Below are positions 1 to 9,209 of a stretch of DNA of 64,000 nucleotides, one piece after another (the first letter of the stretch is position 1; every line of letters begins with the position of its first letter). The translations under genes and the position numbers were made by a program. Source of the stretch: Bradyrhizobium_A sp052115025 (GTDB taxonomy: Bacteria > Pseudomonadota > Alphaproteobacteria > Rhizobiales > Xanthobacteraceae); assembly GCF_052115025.1 (NCBI RefSeq), contig NZ_JBFRFW010000001.1, positions 648,273 to 712,272 on the forward strand, written 5' to 3'. The notes below the pieces were generated by a model. The model was given only the letters and a program-made list of their open reading frames with translations. It had not been told where the DNA came from and did not search any database.

Positions 1-536
1 GCGAACAGGTCCTGGATCGGCGATCCCGCCATGCGCAACGCAAAACCACCGCCTGAGGAATGACCGATCAGGGTCAGCGGTTCAGTCGGATGCGCGGTGC
101 GAATCTCGGCGACGACATCCGCGAGATCGTCCTGCAGCTGGCCGGCATAGCCGATGTCGCCGCGGGTGCCCGAAGCGCCATGGCCACGGATATCGACCGC
201 ATAGGTCTCCACGCCACGCGCCGCCAGCGCCCCGGACAGCACATGAACCGCCCCCCGGCTTGATCCGGACGAGCCGTGGACAACCACGGCAATGCCGGCC
301 GCGGCCGGCAGGGTGGCGGCGTAGTGGCGGTAGGCGAGCTCGGTGCCGTCCCGCGCCTGGACGCGTGACAGCGGCGGCAGGCGGCTGAGGTCGAGCGTCT
401 TGCGCGCTGCGGAGATCGACGCCAGTTCGGGGGGCCGTTTCAGCGGCGCGGCCAACATCAGGACCACAAGACAGGTCAAGAGGCCCAGCAGCGCCGAAAT
501 CCAGACAAATACTTTGAAGATCAACGAGATGGGCAT
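1..536 (-). CDS. alpha/beta hydrolase, N-terminal part (cut by window edge)
   Basis: Reverse-strand frame from an ATG at 536 to the left edge, about 178 codons with no stop. The first ~30 residues are one hydrophobic segment (ISALLGLLTCLVVLMLA), a signal anchor or signal peptide. An alpha/beta hydrolase core follows: VVHGSSGSS (oxyanion region), DIRGHGASG, and the nucleophile elbow GHSSGGG with the presumed catalytic serine. The Asp and His of the triad would lie beyond the edge. Such proteins are serine hydrolases or lysophospholipase-like enzymes; the substrate cannot be told. It diverges from xseA across a region with a striking palindrome at 574-600. Confidence 0.85.
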   Translation of the reverse strand, partial: MPISLIFKVFVWISALLGLLTCLVVLMLAAPLKRPPELASISAARKTLDLSRLPPLSRVQARDGTELAYRHYAATLPAAAGIAVVVHGSSGSSRGAVHVLSGALAARGVETYAVDIRGHGASGTRGDIGYAGQLQDDLADVVAEIRTAHPTEPLTLIGHSSGGGFALRMAGSPIQDLF

Positions 537-573
537 CTGAAATCTCCAACCTGGCAACAAAATAGATCACTGC

Positions 574-600
574 AGATAACTCTATAATATAGAATTATCT
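574..600. promoter_or_regulatory. 27-bp near-perfect palindrome, probable operator
   Basis: AGATAA at 574-579 pairs with TTATCT at 595-600, and CTAT/ATAG pair inside. Apart from the central base only one symmetric pair (7/21) mismatches. It lies between the divergent hydrolase and xseA and covers a TATAAT (583-588). On the reverse strand a TTGACA hexamer (600-605) abuts it. Length and symmetry resemble TetR-family operators; the binder is not visible in the window. Confidence 0.6.
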
Positions 601-675
601 GTCAATCAACATCGGATTGGCTGGCCGGAGTGGAAGGCTTACCTTCGCGTCCAACTGCTGGAAGGCCCGATTCGT

Positions 676-2304
676 ATGTCTGATGCGTCCTACGCGCCGC
701 TGCTCAATGCCCCGGAATTCACCGTCTCGGAGCTGTCCTCCGCGCTGAAGCGGACGGTGGAGGACGCCTACAGCCATGTCCGCGTGCGCGGCGAGATCTC
801 CGGCTTCCGCGGACCGCATTCCTCGGGGCACTGCTATTTTGCCCTCAAGGACGTCAACGCCAAGATCGAGGCGGTGATCTGGAAGGGCGTGCACGGCCGG
901 ATGCGGTTCAAGCCGCAGGAGGGCCTCGAGGTCATCGCCACCGGCAAGCTGACCACCTATCCCGGCTCGTCGAAATACCAGATCGTCATCGAGGCGCTGG
1001 AGCCCGCCGGCGTCGGCGCACTGATGGCGCTGATGGAGGAGCGCAAGCGCAAGCTCGCCGCCGAAGGGCTGTTCGACGAGGCGCGCAAGCAGCTGCTGCC
1101 CTGGCTGCCGAACGTAATCGGCGTCGTCACCTCGCCGACCGGCGCGGTGATCCGCGACATCCTGCATCGCCTCGAAGACCGCTTTCCACGCCGTGTGCTG
1201 GTATGGCCAGTGCGCGTGCAGGGCGAAGGCTCAGCCGAGCAGATCGCGGCCGCCATCCGCGGCTTCAACGCCCTGCCGGAGCACGGCCGCATTCCCCGTC
1301 CCGACCTGCTGATCGTCGCGCGCGGCGGCGGCTCGCTCGAAGACCTGTGGTCGTTCAACGAAGAGATCGTGGTGCGCGCGGCCGCCGATAGCCTCATCCC
1401 GCTGATCTCCGCGGTCGGGCACGAGACCGACATCACCCTGATCGACTTCGCCTCCGACCGCCGCGCGCCAACGCCGACCGCCGCCGCCGAGATGGCGGTG
1501 CCGGTGCGTGCGGAGCTGGCGGTCGAAGTCGCGAGCCTCGCCCGGCGCAGCTTCGCGAGCTGGCAGCGCGCCCAGGAGCATCGCCGCAGCGAACTGCGCA
1601 GCGCCGCGCGGGCGCTGCCCGCCGCGACCGAATTGCTGGCGATCCCGCGGCAGCGACTCGACAGCGCAAGCACTGCCCTGCCGCGCGCGCTGAAGGGCAA
1701 CACCCACGCCCATTTCCGTCGCTTCGCCCAGGCGGGCGCCCGGCTGACACTGCGGGTGCTGCGCACCCAGGTCGATCATGCCGCACAGCGGTTGACGGTG
1801 ACCGGCGACCGCCTGTCCCACAGCGCACGCACCCTGGTGCGTGGACGACGCGAGCGCTTCGCCGGCCTCGAGATCCGCCTCAAGGCGTCGCGCCTCGCCA
1901 ACGCACAGGCGCAGCGCAACGCGATCGCGCGCGACCGTGAGCGCAGCCTCCGCCTCGCCGAGCGCGCCGCGCGGGCGCTGGCGACCCTGATCCAGCGCCA
2001 CCAGGCGCGTGTCGCCCACGCCGGACAGCTGCTCACAGCCCTGTCCTACCGCAGCGTCCTGGCCCGCGGCTTTGCGCTGGTGCGTGACGGCAGCGGTGCT
2101 CCCCTGCACGCGGCCGCCGGCATCACGGCCGGCGCCCACCTGACACTCGAATTCACCGATGGCCGTGTGGCCGTCACCGCCGACGGCGCAGCGCCGCAGG
2201 ACACTGCCCGCGAGCCATCGGAGCCCCAGACGGCGCGTCCGGCCGCGAAGCCGACAGCGCCGCGGCGGCCGGCGAAGGCCGACAGCCAGGGCGACCTGTT
2301 CTGA
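676..2304 (+). CDS. xseA: exodeoxyribonuclease VII large subunit
   Basis: The 542-residue product is the large subunit of exonuclease VII, which with XseB degrades single-stranded DNA to short oligonucleotides in the cytoplasm. The N-terminal OB-fold is clear (VRGEISGF near residue 36, then a CYFALKD strand). The catalytic domain follows (GVVTSPTGAVIRDI; ARGGGSLEDLWSFNEE; SAVGHETDITLID). A long Arg/Ala-rich coiled-coil fills the second half, and the conserved C-terminal block SYRSVLARGFALV is near residue 457. Beyond this lies a low-complexity Ala/Pro/Arg tail ending in GDLF. The length suits an alphaproteobacterial XseA. The small subunit xseB is not in the window. The DUF2093 gene follows. 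Confidence 0.96.
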   Translation: MSDASYAPLLNAPEFTVSELSSALKRTVEDAYSHVRVRGEISGFRGPHSSGHCYFALKDVNAKIEAVIWKGVHGRMRFKPQEGLEVIATGKLTTYPGSSKYQIVIEALEPAGVGALMALMEERKRKLAAEGLFDEARKQLLPWLPNVIGVVTSPTGAVIRDILHRLEDRFPRRVLVWPVRVQGEGSAEQIAAAIRGFNALPEHGRIPRPDLLIVARGGGSLEDLWSFNEEIVVRAAADSLIPLISAVGHETDITLIDFASDRRAPTPTAAAEMAVPVRAELAVEVASLARRSFASWQRAQEHRRSELRSAARALPAATELLAIPRQRLDSASTALPRALKGNTHAHFRRFAQAGARLTLRVLRTQVDHAAQRLTVTGDRLSHSARTLVRGRRERFAGLEIRLKASRLANAQAQRNAIARDRERSLRLAERAARALATLIQRHQARVAHAGQLLTALSYRSVLARGFALVRDGSGAPLHAAAGITAGAHLTLEFTDGRVAVTADGAAPQDTAREPSEPQTARPAAKPTAPRRPAKADSQGDLF

Positions 2305-2426
2305 CCCCAACCCGCGCCACACGGCGGCCCCGTGCTCCCGTCTGATCCTCTGGAAAAGCGGCTCGCCCCGGCCCATCTGTGCTACAGTACCGGTTCATCA
2401 TCCGCGACCAGCTAAGGGAACCCGGC

Positions 2427-2651
2427 GTGCTCAACAAGTTCAGTTCTTCCGGCCATGGCGAAGCCAAGGTGCAGTATCTCGATGGAGATTTTCGCGTCAT
2501 TGCCCCGGGGAGCTACGTGGTCTGCGCGGTGTCCGGCACGCATATCCCGCTCGAGGAACTGAAGTACTGGAGCGTGGATCGCCAGGAGGCTTACGCCACG
2601 CCAGACGCGGTGCTCAGCCGTCACTATCCCGGCGCCCTGAAATCGAACTGA
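2427..2651 (+). CDS. DUF2093 family protein
   Basis: A 74-residue protein of unknown function matching the alphaproteobacterial DUF2093 family: GHGEAKVQYLDGDF, a Val/Cys-rich middle, and LEELKYWSVDRQEAY. I chose the GTG at 2427 because TAAGGGA lies just upstream and the product then has the family length. An in-frame GTG at 2379 would add 16 residues. The family commonly sits just after xseA, as here. No signal peptide or membrane segment is seen, so it is probably cytoplasmic. A CxxC-type metal site is absent; only one cysteine is present. Confidence 0.85.
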   Translation: MLNKFSSSGHGEAKVQYLDGDFRVIAPGSYVVCAVSGTHIPLEELKYWSVDRQEAYATPDAVLSRHYPGALKSN

Positions 2652-2696
2652 CGCGCTCTGATCACGGCTCCTGGCAATCCTGCCCCGGCTCCTTCC

Positions 2697-3440
2697 ATGC
2701 CACATTCGCGCCCCGTCGCGCTCGTCACCGGTTCCACTTCGGGCATCGGCGCGGCCATCGCACGCCGATTGGCGGCTGATGGGTTTGCGGTCGTACTGCA
2801 CTCTCGTTCCTCGACCGAGGACGGGCGCCGGTTCGCGGCGGAACTCGGCACCGCGACCTATGTGCAGGCCGACCTCGCGCGTGATGACGACAGGTGCCGG
2901 CTGATCCGGGAGGCGATCGCCGTGTGGGGGCGGCTCGACGTTCTCGTCAACAATGCCGGCATCAGCCGCGTCATTCCCCATGCCGACCTTGCTCGGGCGA
3001 CACCCGACGTCTGGCAGGAGTTGCATGAGGTCAATGTGGTGGCGCCATTCCGGCTGATCGCCGAAGCCGAGCCGGCGCTGCGCGCGGCGGCCCGCCGTGG
3101 CCGCGCTGGCTGTGTCGTCAATATCAGCTCACATGCCGGCGTCCGCGCCAAGGGCGCCTCGATTCCATATGCCGCGACCAAAGCCGCACTCAACCATGTG
3201 ACGCGCCTGCTCGCCGTATCGCTCGCGCCGGATATCCGGGTCAACGCCGTCGCGCCGGGCCTTGTCGATACACCCATGACCGCGGACTGGACCGAAGCGC
3301 AGCAGCTCTGGCGCGACCGCGCCCCGATGCGCCGCGCGGCGCGCCCGGAGGATATCGCACAGGCGGTCGCCCTGCTCGTGACCTCGGACTATCTGACCGG
3401 CGAGATCCTGCTGTCCGACGGCGGCCTCAACCTGACTTGA
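2697..3440 (+). CDS. SDR family oxidoreductase (FabG-like)
   Basis: A 247-residue short-chain dehydrogenase/reductase. The nucleotide-binding motif TGSTSGIG is at residues 11-18, NNAG follows, the catalytic serine is in NISSHAG, and the YxxxK pair is in PYAATKAA near residue 158. The C-terminal LLSDGGLNLT is of the usual Rossmann SDR type. It probably reduces or oxidises a small carbonyl or alcohol with NAD(P)H; the substrate is unknown. Annotation as 3-ketoacyl-ACP reductase would be by similarity only. It converges on lpxK and the two stops overlap by 14 bp. Confidence 0.9.
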   Translation: MPHSRPVALVTGSTSGIGAAIARRLAADGFAVVLHSRSSTEDGRRFAAELGTATYVQADLARDDDRCRLIREAIAVWGRLDVLVNNAGISRVIPHADLARATPDVWQELHEVNVVAPFRLIAEAEPALRAAARRGRAGCVVNISSHAGVRAKGASIPYAATKAALNHVTRLLAVSLAPDIRVNAVAPGLVDTPMTADWTEAQQLWRDRAPMRRAARPEDIAQAVALLVTSDYLTGEILLSDGGLNLT

Positions 3441-4428
3441 CCACTCGCGCCAGCAACGCTTCGAGCGTGGCGCCCGGGCCGATCTCCAGCGTGACCTTGA
3501 ATGGCTTGATCGCGTCGGCATATGCCGCCAGTGCCTCGTCGCCGCGCAGCCGCGCCAGGTCCTTGTCGGTCGTGACCAGGGTGAGGTCGCCGCGTGCCGC
3601 ACGCCCCGCCAGCGCCGCGAGCTCCGGCCCAACGAACGGATGATGGTCCGGGAAAGCTTCGGTCTCGACGACATCGACGCCTGCAGCACGCAATGTCGCA
3701 AAAAAGCGCTGGGGATCGCCGATGCCGGCGAAGGCGAGCACGCGGCGGCCGACCAGCGCCGCGAGCGACGCAGGATCGGGCCGCAGATGGCCCTGCAACA
3801 CCGGCTTGCCACGCGCCGCCACCAGATCCACGACCGGCTGAGCCGCATCGCCATCGCCGACCACGAGCAATGCGTCGGTCCGCGCGAGCTGCGGCGGCAG
3901 CGGCGCGCGCAGCGGCCCCGCCGGGAAGACACAGCCATTGCCGAGACCGCGGCGGCTGTCGATCACGATCAGCGCCGCATCTTTCTCAAGCGACGGATTC
4001 TGGAAGCCGTCGTCGAGCAGGATCACGCTGGCGCCCTGCGCCCGTGCCAGCTGCGCGCCCTGATCACGCCGGCGCGCGACCACCACCGGCAAGCGGTCCG
4101 CCATCATCAGCGGCTCGTCACCGACATCGGCGGCACCATGCCGTGCCGGATCGACGATGACGGGACCGGCGAGACGGCCGCCATAGCCACGGCTGACCAC
4201 CCACGGCCGCTCACCCATGCCGCGCAGCAGATCGGCCAGCGCCAGCACGGTCGGCGTCTTGCCCGCGCCGCCAAGATGATAGTTGCCGACACAGATGACG
4301 GGGATGCCGACCCGCGTGCCCGGACGCGCCATTCGGCGCGCCGTCAGGCCGCCATAGACGGCGCCGAGCGGCGACAGCAGACGCGATTGCCAGGACGAGC
4401 CGCGGTGCCAGAAGGCCGGCTCACGCAC
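3427..4428 (-). CDS. lpxK: tetraacyldisaccharide 4'-kinase (lipid A)
   Basis: LpxK phosphorylates the 4' position of the lipid A disaccharide precursor at the inner membrane. The P-loop GNYHLGGAGKT is at residues 48-58, with VSRGYGG, DVGDEP and ILLDDGFQ following and TTDKDLARL near the end, all characteristic. I chose the GTG start at 4428, giving 333 residues (family ~320-340) beginning MREPAFW. The longer open frame upstream is Arg/Ser-rich and overlaps waaA. The start overlaps the waaA stop by 8 bp, so the two are translationally coupled. Confidence 0.95.
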   Translation of the reverse strand: MREPAFWHRGSSWQSRLLSPLGAVYGGLTARRMARPGTRVGIPVICVGNYHLGGAGKTPTVLALADLLRGMGERPWVVSRGYGGRLAGPVIVDPARHGAADVGDEPLMMADRLPVVVARRRDQGAQLARAQGASVILLDDGFQNPSLEKDAALIVIDSRRGLGNGCVFPAGPLRAPLPPQLARTDALLVVGDGDAAQPVVDLVAARGKPVLQGHLRPDPASLAALVGRRVLAFAGIGDPQRFFATLRAAGVDVVETEAFPDHHPFVGPELAALAGRAARGDLTLVTTDKDLARLRGDEALAAYADAIKPFKVTLEIGPGATLEALLARVVKSG

Positions 4429-5725
4429 GCTGCACTCCGCGCTCGATGCGCAGTTGCATGAGATAGGGCTCGAGCGCCGCGAGCGTGCGCTCCAGCGCGC
4501 CGCCGAGCTGCTCGACCACCTGACGGCCGGCATCGATCGCGCGCTGCCGCGTCACCTCGTCGGTCAGCCATGCGGCGATCTGGGCCGACAGGCTGTCGAC
4601 GGTGTCGACCTGCCGCGCGCCGCGCGCGCTGTCGAGCGCGCCATAGACATCGGTAAAGTTGAAGACATGCGGGCCATGAAGCACGGCGGCGCCGAGCTTG
4701 ATCGCCTCGATCGGATTCTGTCCGCCATGCTCGATCAACGATCCGCCCATGAAGACGATCGGCGACAGGCGATAGAACAGCCCGAGCTCGCCGAGGGTGT
4801 CGGCGACATAGATCTCGGTCTGGGCGAGCGGCAGCTCTTCCTGCGAACGCTGCGCGACATGCAAGCCGGCGGCATAGGCCATCCGCGCGATCGCCTCGCC
4901 CCGCGCCGGATGGCGCGGCACGATCACGGTCAGCAGCGACGGGAACGCCGTCGCGAGCCGCCGATGCACCTCGGTGATCATCTCCTCCTCGCCCGCATGG
5001 GTCGAGGCCGCGACGATCACCGGCCGGCCGCGCGTGACCGCGATCAGGCGATCGAGCTTGCCCTGATCCGCCGGCGGCGCCTGCACGTCGAGCTTGAGGT
5101 TGCCGGTGGCGATGACGTCGCGCGCGCCAAGCGCGGCGAACCGCTCCGCATCGGTCTGCGACTGGGCGAGGCACAGATCGAAGCGGCCGAGCAGCGCGGA
5201 GATGGTGGCGTAGGCGCGCTGCCAGCGCGGGAACGAGCGATGCGACATCCGCCCGTTGATCAACACCATCGGCACCCGGCGCGCGGCATTGGCCATGATG
5301 AGGTTGGGCCACAGGTCGGACTCGATGAACAGTGCGAGCGATGGCTGCCAGTGCTCGATGAACCGCGCCACATAACGCGGCGCATCCAGCGGAATGTACT
5401 GATGGATGACATCGGCCGGAAAGCGCTTGGCGACGATCGATGCCGACGTCACCGTGCCGGAGGTCAGCAGGATGCGAACGTTGAGCGCGCGCAGCCGCTC
5501 GATCAGCTCGGCCGCGGCCAGCACCTCACCGACGCTCGCGCCGTGAATCCAGATCAGCGGACCGGCGGGCCGCTCGACGCTGGCGACGCCGCGCCGCTCC
5601 CCGACCCGCGCCGCCTCCTCCTTGCCCTGCCGCAGCCGGTGTCCGAGCAGCAGGCCCGACACCGGCACCGCCATCGCGGACAACCTGCGATAAGCCCGCA
5701 GCGTCAGCGGCACATCATGCGCCAT
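4421..5725 (-). CDS. waaA: 3-deoxy-D-manno-octulosonic acid transferase
   Basis: WaaA (KdtA) transfers Kdo from CMP-Kdo to lipid IVA at the cytoplasmic face of the inner membrane. The N-terminus MAHDVPLTLRAYRRL leads into a short hydrophobic anchor region, then WIHGASVGEV near residue 65, SGTVTSA, YIPLDAPRYV and SDLWPN in the first glycosyltransferase fold. AASTHAGEEE, VPRHPARG, GGSLIEHGGQNP and GPHVFNF mark the GT30 donor domain. The ATG at 5725 gives 434 residues, the family length. It overlaps the stop of the upstream DUF374 gene by 11 bp and the lpxK start by 8 bp. Confidence 0.95.
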   Translation of the reverse strand: MAHDVPLTLRAYRRLSAMAVPVSGLLLGHRLRQGKEEAARVGERRGVASVERPAGPLIWIHGASVGEVLAAAELIERLRALNVRILLTSGTVTSASIVAKRFPADVIHQYIPLDAPRYVARFIEHWQPSLALFIESDLWPNLIMANAARRVPMVLINGRMSHRSFPRWQRAYATISALLGRFDLCLAQSQTDAERFAALGARDVIATGNLKLDVQAPPADQGKLDRLIAVTRGRPVIVAASTHAGEEEMITEVHRRLATAFPSLLTVIVPRHPARGEAIARMAYAAGLHVAQRSQEELPLAQTEIYVADTLGELGLFYRLSPIVFMGGSLIEHGGQNPIEAIKLGAAVLHGPHVFNFTDVYGALDSARGARQVDTVDSLSAQIAAWLTDEVTRQRAIDAGRQVVEQLGGALERTLAALEPYLMQLRIERGVQRA

Positions 5726-6425
5726 GCAGCGCCCCATCGGAACGGCCGACGATCGCATAGGCCCGGCGGTTGACCTCATTCAGGTTGGCCTCGAGCTGCA
5801 CGCGAAGCGCCTCCATGGTGTCGGCGTCGGCATCGGCAGGGACCGACACGGCCTCGCCGATCGCGATCACGCCACGGCCGAACGGCAGGTGAATCACCGA
5901 ACGATCCCAGTTGTTCAGCCGCTTGAACCGGCTGGTCGCGATCGCGGTCGGTATAATGGGCCGCCCGGAGTCCCGTGCAAGCATAATCACGCCAAGACCA
6001 GCCACCCGGGAGACTTTGGGAACGTCAGCCGTCACCGCGATATTGCAGCCGTCCTGCAGGGTGCGCAGCATATTCTTGAACGCTGCAACCCCCCCTTTGC
6101 GATGAAACGACGACCCATGGTCGCCGGAGCCACGCAACACACCGATGCCGAGCCGCTCGCACGCGATCGCGTTGATCTCGCCATCACGATGGCGCGAAAT
6201 CAGGACCTTGAAGCGATACCGCTTGCGCACAACGAACGGCATCATGAAATGCTGGCCGTGCCAGAACACCCCGATGACCGGCAGCCGCGAGCTGATCTGT
6301 TCATGCAGGTCGGGCGGATCATAGCTGAAGCGGTTCGTCAGCCAGACGAAACGCAGGAATTCAGCGGCGAGGAATCCCGCCACCTGCTGAAACCAGCTCG
6401 AACGCGATATCTTGCGAAAGGACAT
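5715..6425 (-). CDS. lysophospholipid acyltransferase family protein (DUF374)
   Basis: A 236-residue DUF374 protein. Visible are VFWHGQHFMMPF (an HxxxxF-like acceptor region), SRHRDGEINAI, LRGSGDHG, TADVPKV and PIIPTAIA. The fold is that of membrane-associated glycerolipid or lipid A acyltransferases. An N-terminal hydrophobic stretch (QQVAGFLAAEFLRFVWL) would anchor it. Its place directly before waaA and lpxK, with an 11-bp overlap, suggests a role in lipid A or outer-membrane lipid acylation; the exact acyl donor and acceptor are not known. The ATG at 6425 was chosen; the longer open frame upstream runs across the DUF4170 gene. Confidence 0.88.
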   Translation of the reverse strand: MSFRKISRSSWFQQVAGFLAAEFLRFVWLTNRFSYDPPDLHEQISSRLPVIGVFWHGQHFMMPFVVRKRYRFKVLISRHRDGEINAIACERLGIGVLRGSGDHGSSFHRKGGVAAFKNMLRTLQDGCNIAVTADVPKVSRVAGLGVIMLARDSGRPIIPTAIATSRFKRLNNWDRSVIHLPFGRGVIAIGEAVSVPADADADTMEALRVQLEANLNEVNRRAYAIVGRSDGALHGA

Positions 6426-6448
6426 GGAGCGAAGCGGCGCGCCGGGGC

Positions 6449-6688
6449 TCAGTGCGTCTTGTCGGTCGCCGGGTCGAGCAGGCGGTGCAGGTGAACGATG
6501 AAATAGCGCATGTGCGCATTGTCGACGGTCTGCTGCGCCTTCGCCTTCCAGGCCGCATAAGCCGAGGCGTAATTCGGGTACAGGCCGACGACTTCGACCT
6601 TGTCGAGATCCTTGAACGTGACGTGATCGAGATCGACCAGTTCGCCTCCGATCACGAGATGGAGCAACTGCTGCGGCGTATCGGACAT
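6449..6688 (-). CDS. DUF4170 domain-containing protein
   Basis: A 79-residue protein starting at the ATG MSDTPQQLLH. It contains VIGGELVDLDHVTF, a VVGLYPNYASAYAAWKAKAQ block and the ending RYFIVHLHRLLDP, which identify the small alphaproteobacterial DUF4170 family. It lacks a signal peptide and membrane segments. Function is unknown. It lies between the cysQ-like gene and the DUF374 gene in a conserved envelope cluster, so co-transcription is likely. Confidence 0.9.
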   Translation of the reverse strand: MSDTPQQLLHLVIGGELVDLDHVTFKDLDKVEVVGLYPNYASAYAAWKAKAQQTVDNAHMRYFIVHLHRLLDPATDKTH

Positions 6689-6744
6689 GGATCTTTTTCC
6701 TGAAACAAACAGCTTCCGGTCGGACGGCGACGACGAGAACAATT

Positions 6745-7557
6745 CTAGAACAGCGGCTGGTGTCTGAAGTGCTCAACGATACGGGCGTGACGGGCTGTTC
6801 CCGCCGCCACCAGGGTGTCGTGCCTCACTTCCGGGCGGTTATAGCGGATGAGCTCGCCCGTCAACGTGGTCATCGTCCCGGCCGCTTCGTGCACGATTAA
6901 GTCGGCCGCCGCAAGGTCCCAATCCCGGCTTTGCCCGCCCGCAAAAGCAGCATCCAGCCGCCCCTCGGCCGCCCGACAGATCTTGAGTGCCAGAGAGCCA
7001 ATTCGGGGATGGATATTGCCTGGTTCCAGGGCACTGCCCAATCGATCGACCAGAGGTTTGGGGCCTACGATCCGCGCAGGGTCGAGGCGGTCGCCGGGGC
7101 TGACGCGAATCGTCCGGCCGTTCAGCGTGGCGCCGCGGCTGCGCGCGGCAATGAACATTTCATCAGACACCGGCACGAACACCGCGCCCAGCAGCGGCAC
7201 GCCATCGGCCACCAGCGCCACGCTGACGCACCAGTCATCCTGACCGGCGAGATAAGAGCGCGTGCCATCGATAGGATCCACGATCCACACCAGGCGCTTG
7301 CCGAGCCGCGACGGATCGTCGGCGCTCTCCTCCGACAGCCAGCCATAGTCCGGCGTCGCCGCCCGGAGCCGCCGCTCCAGCAGATCGTTGGCGGCAATAT
7401 CGGCTTCGGTGACGGGCGAGGACTTGCCCTTGATCCAGTTGCGCAGATCAGTGCGGAACAAGCTGAGCGCCAGCGCACCGGCCTCACGAACGCTTTCGGT
7501 CAGCAGCGCGGCGTCGCGCGCCAGGGCGTCGTCATGAACGATCTCAGCGTCCGGCAA
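6745..7557 (-). CDS. cysQ: 3'(2'),5'-bisphosphate nucleotidase / inositol monophosphatase family
   Basis: A 270-residue Mg-dependent, Li-sensitive-type phosphatase. The metal-binding motifs are WLSEE near residue 73, DPIDGTR at 94-100 and WDLAAADLI near residue 215. CysQ removes the 3'-phosphate of PAP, a by-product of sulfate assimilation; close relatives hydrolyse inositol phosphates. CysQ is the likely call because this gene order is standard in the group, but substrate specificity cannot be read from the motifs alone. It overlaps the end of pmbA by 14 bp on the same strand. Confidence 0.88.
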   Translation of the reverse strand: MPDAEIVHDDALARDAALLTESVREAGALALSLFRTDLRNWIKGKSSPVTEADIAANDLLERRLRAATPDYGWLSEESADDPSRLGKRLVWIVDPIDGTRSYLAGQDDWCVSVALVADGVPLLGAVFVPVSDEMFIAARSRGATLNGRTIRVSPGDRLDPARIVGPKPLVDRLGSALEPGNIHPRIGSLALKICRAAEGRLDAAFAGGQSRDWDLAAADLIVHEAAGTMTTLTGELIRYNRPEVRHDTLVAAGTARHARIVEHFRHQPLF

Positions 7558-8941
7558 TCGTCAATCCCTCGATGCGGACGGTCGGCGCGTTGACGCCGTA
7601 GCGGAATTCGAGATCGTTGGCCGGTGTCAGCGATTTGAACATCTCCAGCAGATGGCCGGCGATGGTGACCTCGCTGACCGCATAGGTCGGCTTGCCGTTC
7701 TCGATCCAGAAGCCGGCAGCACCGCGGCTGTAGTCGCCGGTGACGCCATTGACGCCGGAACCGATCAGGTCGGTGATGTAGAAGCCTTCCTTGATATCGG
7801 CCATCAACTCCGCGGGCGTGAGCCGGCCCGGCTCCATATGCAGATTATAGGCGCCCGGTGACGGCGACGACGACACACCGCGATGGGCGTGGCCCGTGGT
7901 GGCAAGACCGAGTTCGCGGGCGGTCGCCGAATCCAGCAGCCAGGAGGTCAGCACACCGCCATCGATGATCGCCAGCGGCTTCACCGCGACGCCCTCGGCG
8001 TCGAACGGTTGCGAGCGCAAGCCGCGCACGCGCAGCGGATCGTCGATAATGCGGATGCCGCTGCCAAACAGCTGCTTGCCGAGGCTATCCTTGAGAAAGC
8101 TGGTCTTGCGCGCGATCGACGCACCGTTGGCAGCGCCAACGACATGGCCGACCAGCGAGTTGGAAACGCGCGGATCATACACCACCGGCACCTTGCAGGT
8201 CGCGACCTTGCGCGGATTGACCCGCGCCACCGCACGCGCGCCGGCACGGGCGCCGATGTCCGCCGGCGCGAGCAGATCCGCACCGTGGATCGCCGACGAG
8301 TAATCGTAATCGCGCTCCATGCCGGTGCCCTCACCGGCGATCGCCGTCATCGAGATGCCCTGGCAGGAGCGCAGATAGGCACCATGGAAACCGGAGCTGG
8401 TGACGAGCACCATACCGCCGATGCCGCAGGACGCGGACGCCCCGCCGGACTTGGTGACGCCCGCGACGGCGAGACCAGCGGCCTCGGCCGCGAGCGCGCG
8501 CTGCTCGAGCTCCACCGTGGAGGGCATATCGGGGTCGAGAAGATCGAGGTTCGGGAAGCTGCGCGCGAGCAGCGCCGGATCGGCGAGACCAACATAGGCG
8601 TCGTCGGGTGCGACGCGTGCCATCGCCACGGCACGCTCCGCGAGCCTGGTGACGGCATCGCCGGCGACATCGTTGGTCGAGACCACGGCCTGCCGCTTGC
8701 CGACGATCACCCGCAAACCGACATCGTCGCCTTCCGAACGCTCCGACTCCTCGACGCGGCCGTCCCGCACCTCGACGCCCTGCGACATGCCTCGCACCGC
8801 GACCGCATCGGCCGCGTCGGCACCGGCGCGTTTCGCGGCGTCGACGAGACGCCCGGCGAGATCGCTCAGAGCAGACTGGTCGAGCAGATCAGAACCGGCC
8901 CTGGTCGCGGCAGACGGTGATGCGCTAGCTGAAGAGGTCAC
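7544..8941 (-). CDS. pmbA: TldE/PmbA family metallopeptidase subunit
   Basis: A 465-residue member of the TldD/TldE (PmbA) family. GDDVGLRVIVGKRQAVVST near the N-terminus, CQGISMTAIAGEGTGMERDYDYS in the middle and the C-terminal GVNGVTGDYSRGAAGFWIENG block are typical. There is no HExxxH zinc motif, as expected for the TldE/PmbA partner rather than TldD. With TldD these proteins form a heteromeric protease that processes modified peptides and antitoxins. tldD itself is not in the window. It is the first gene of the reverse-strand run leading to lpxK. Confidence 0.93.
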   Translation of the reverse strand: MTSSASASPSAATRAGSDLLDQSALSDLAGRLVDAAKRAGADAADAVAVRGMSQGVEVRDGRVEESERSEGDDVGLRVIVGKRQAVVSTNDVAGDAVTRLAERAVAMARVAPDDAYVGLADPALLARSFPNLDLLDPDMPSTVELEQRALAAEAAGLAVAGVTKSGGASASCGIGGMVLVTSSGFHGAYLRSCQGISMTAIAGEGTGMERDYDYSSAIHGADLLAPADIGARAGARAVARVNPRKVATCKVPVVYDPRVSNSLVGHVVGAANGASIARKTSFLKDSLGKQLFGSGIRIIDDPLRVRGLRSQPFDAEGVAVKPLAIIDGGVLTSWLLDSATARELGLATTGHAHRGVSSSPSPGAYNLHMEPGRLTPAELMADIKEGFYITDLIGSGVNGVTGDYSRGAAGFWIENGKPTYAVSEVTIAGHLLEMFKSLTPANDLEFRYGVNAPTVRIEGLTIAGR

Positions 8942-9209
8942 GGGCCAATCCCAGATCCGAGAGTGAAAAGGCAGGAAAACAGGGCCCCGGCAGGGGCGCG
9001 TGCACGCTTCTCAAATGTGCCGATTCCATGTGGATTTCAAGCACATCGCTCGTTGGAAAACCAACAAATTTCGGCCGTTTGGCAAGGTCTCGTCAAGCAT
9101 GTCAAGGGGTCAGGATCGATTAACCAGCCTTCTTAAGCGCTTTGGGACAGGCGCATGGCAAAGTGCCTCCATCGACCGGGAGAATAATCCCGGCGGGGAG
9201 ATCAAAGTC

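Noticed and set aside
9052..9065. Palindrome GTTGG-AAAA-CCAAC upstream of the DUF6101 gene
   Set aside because: Short and isolated; could be chance, and no regulator is next to it.
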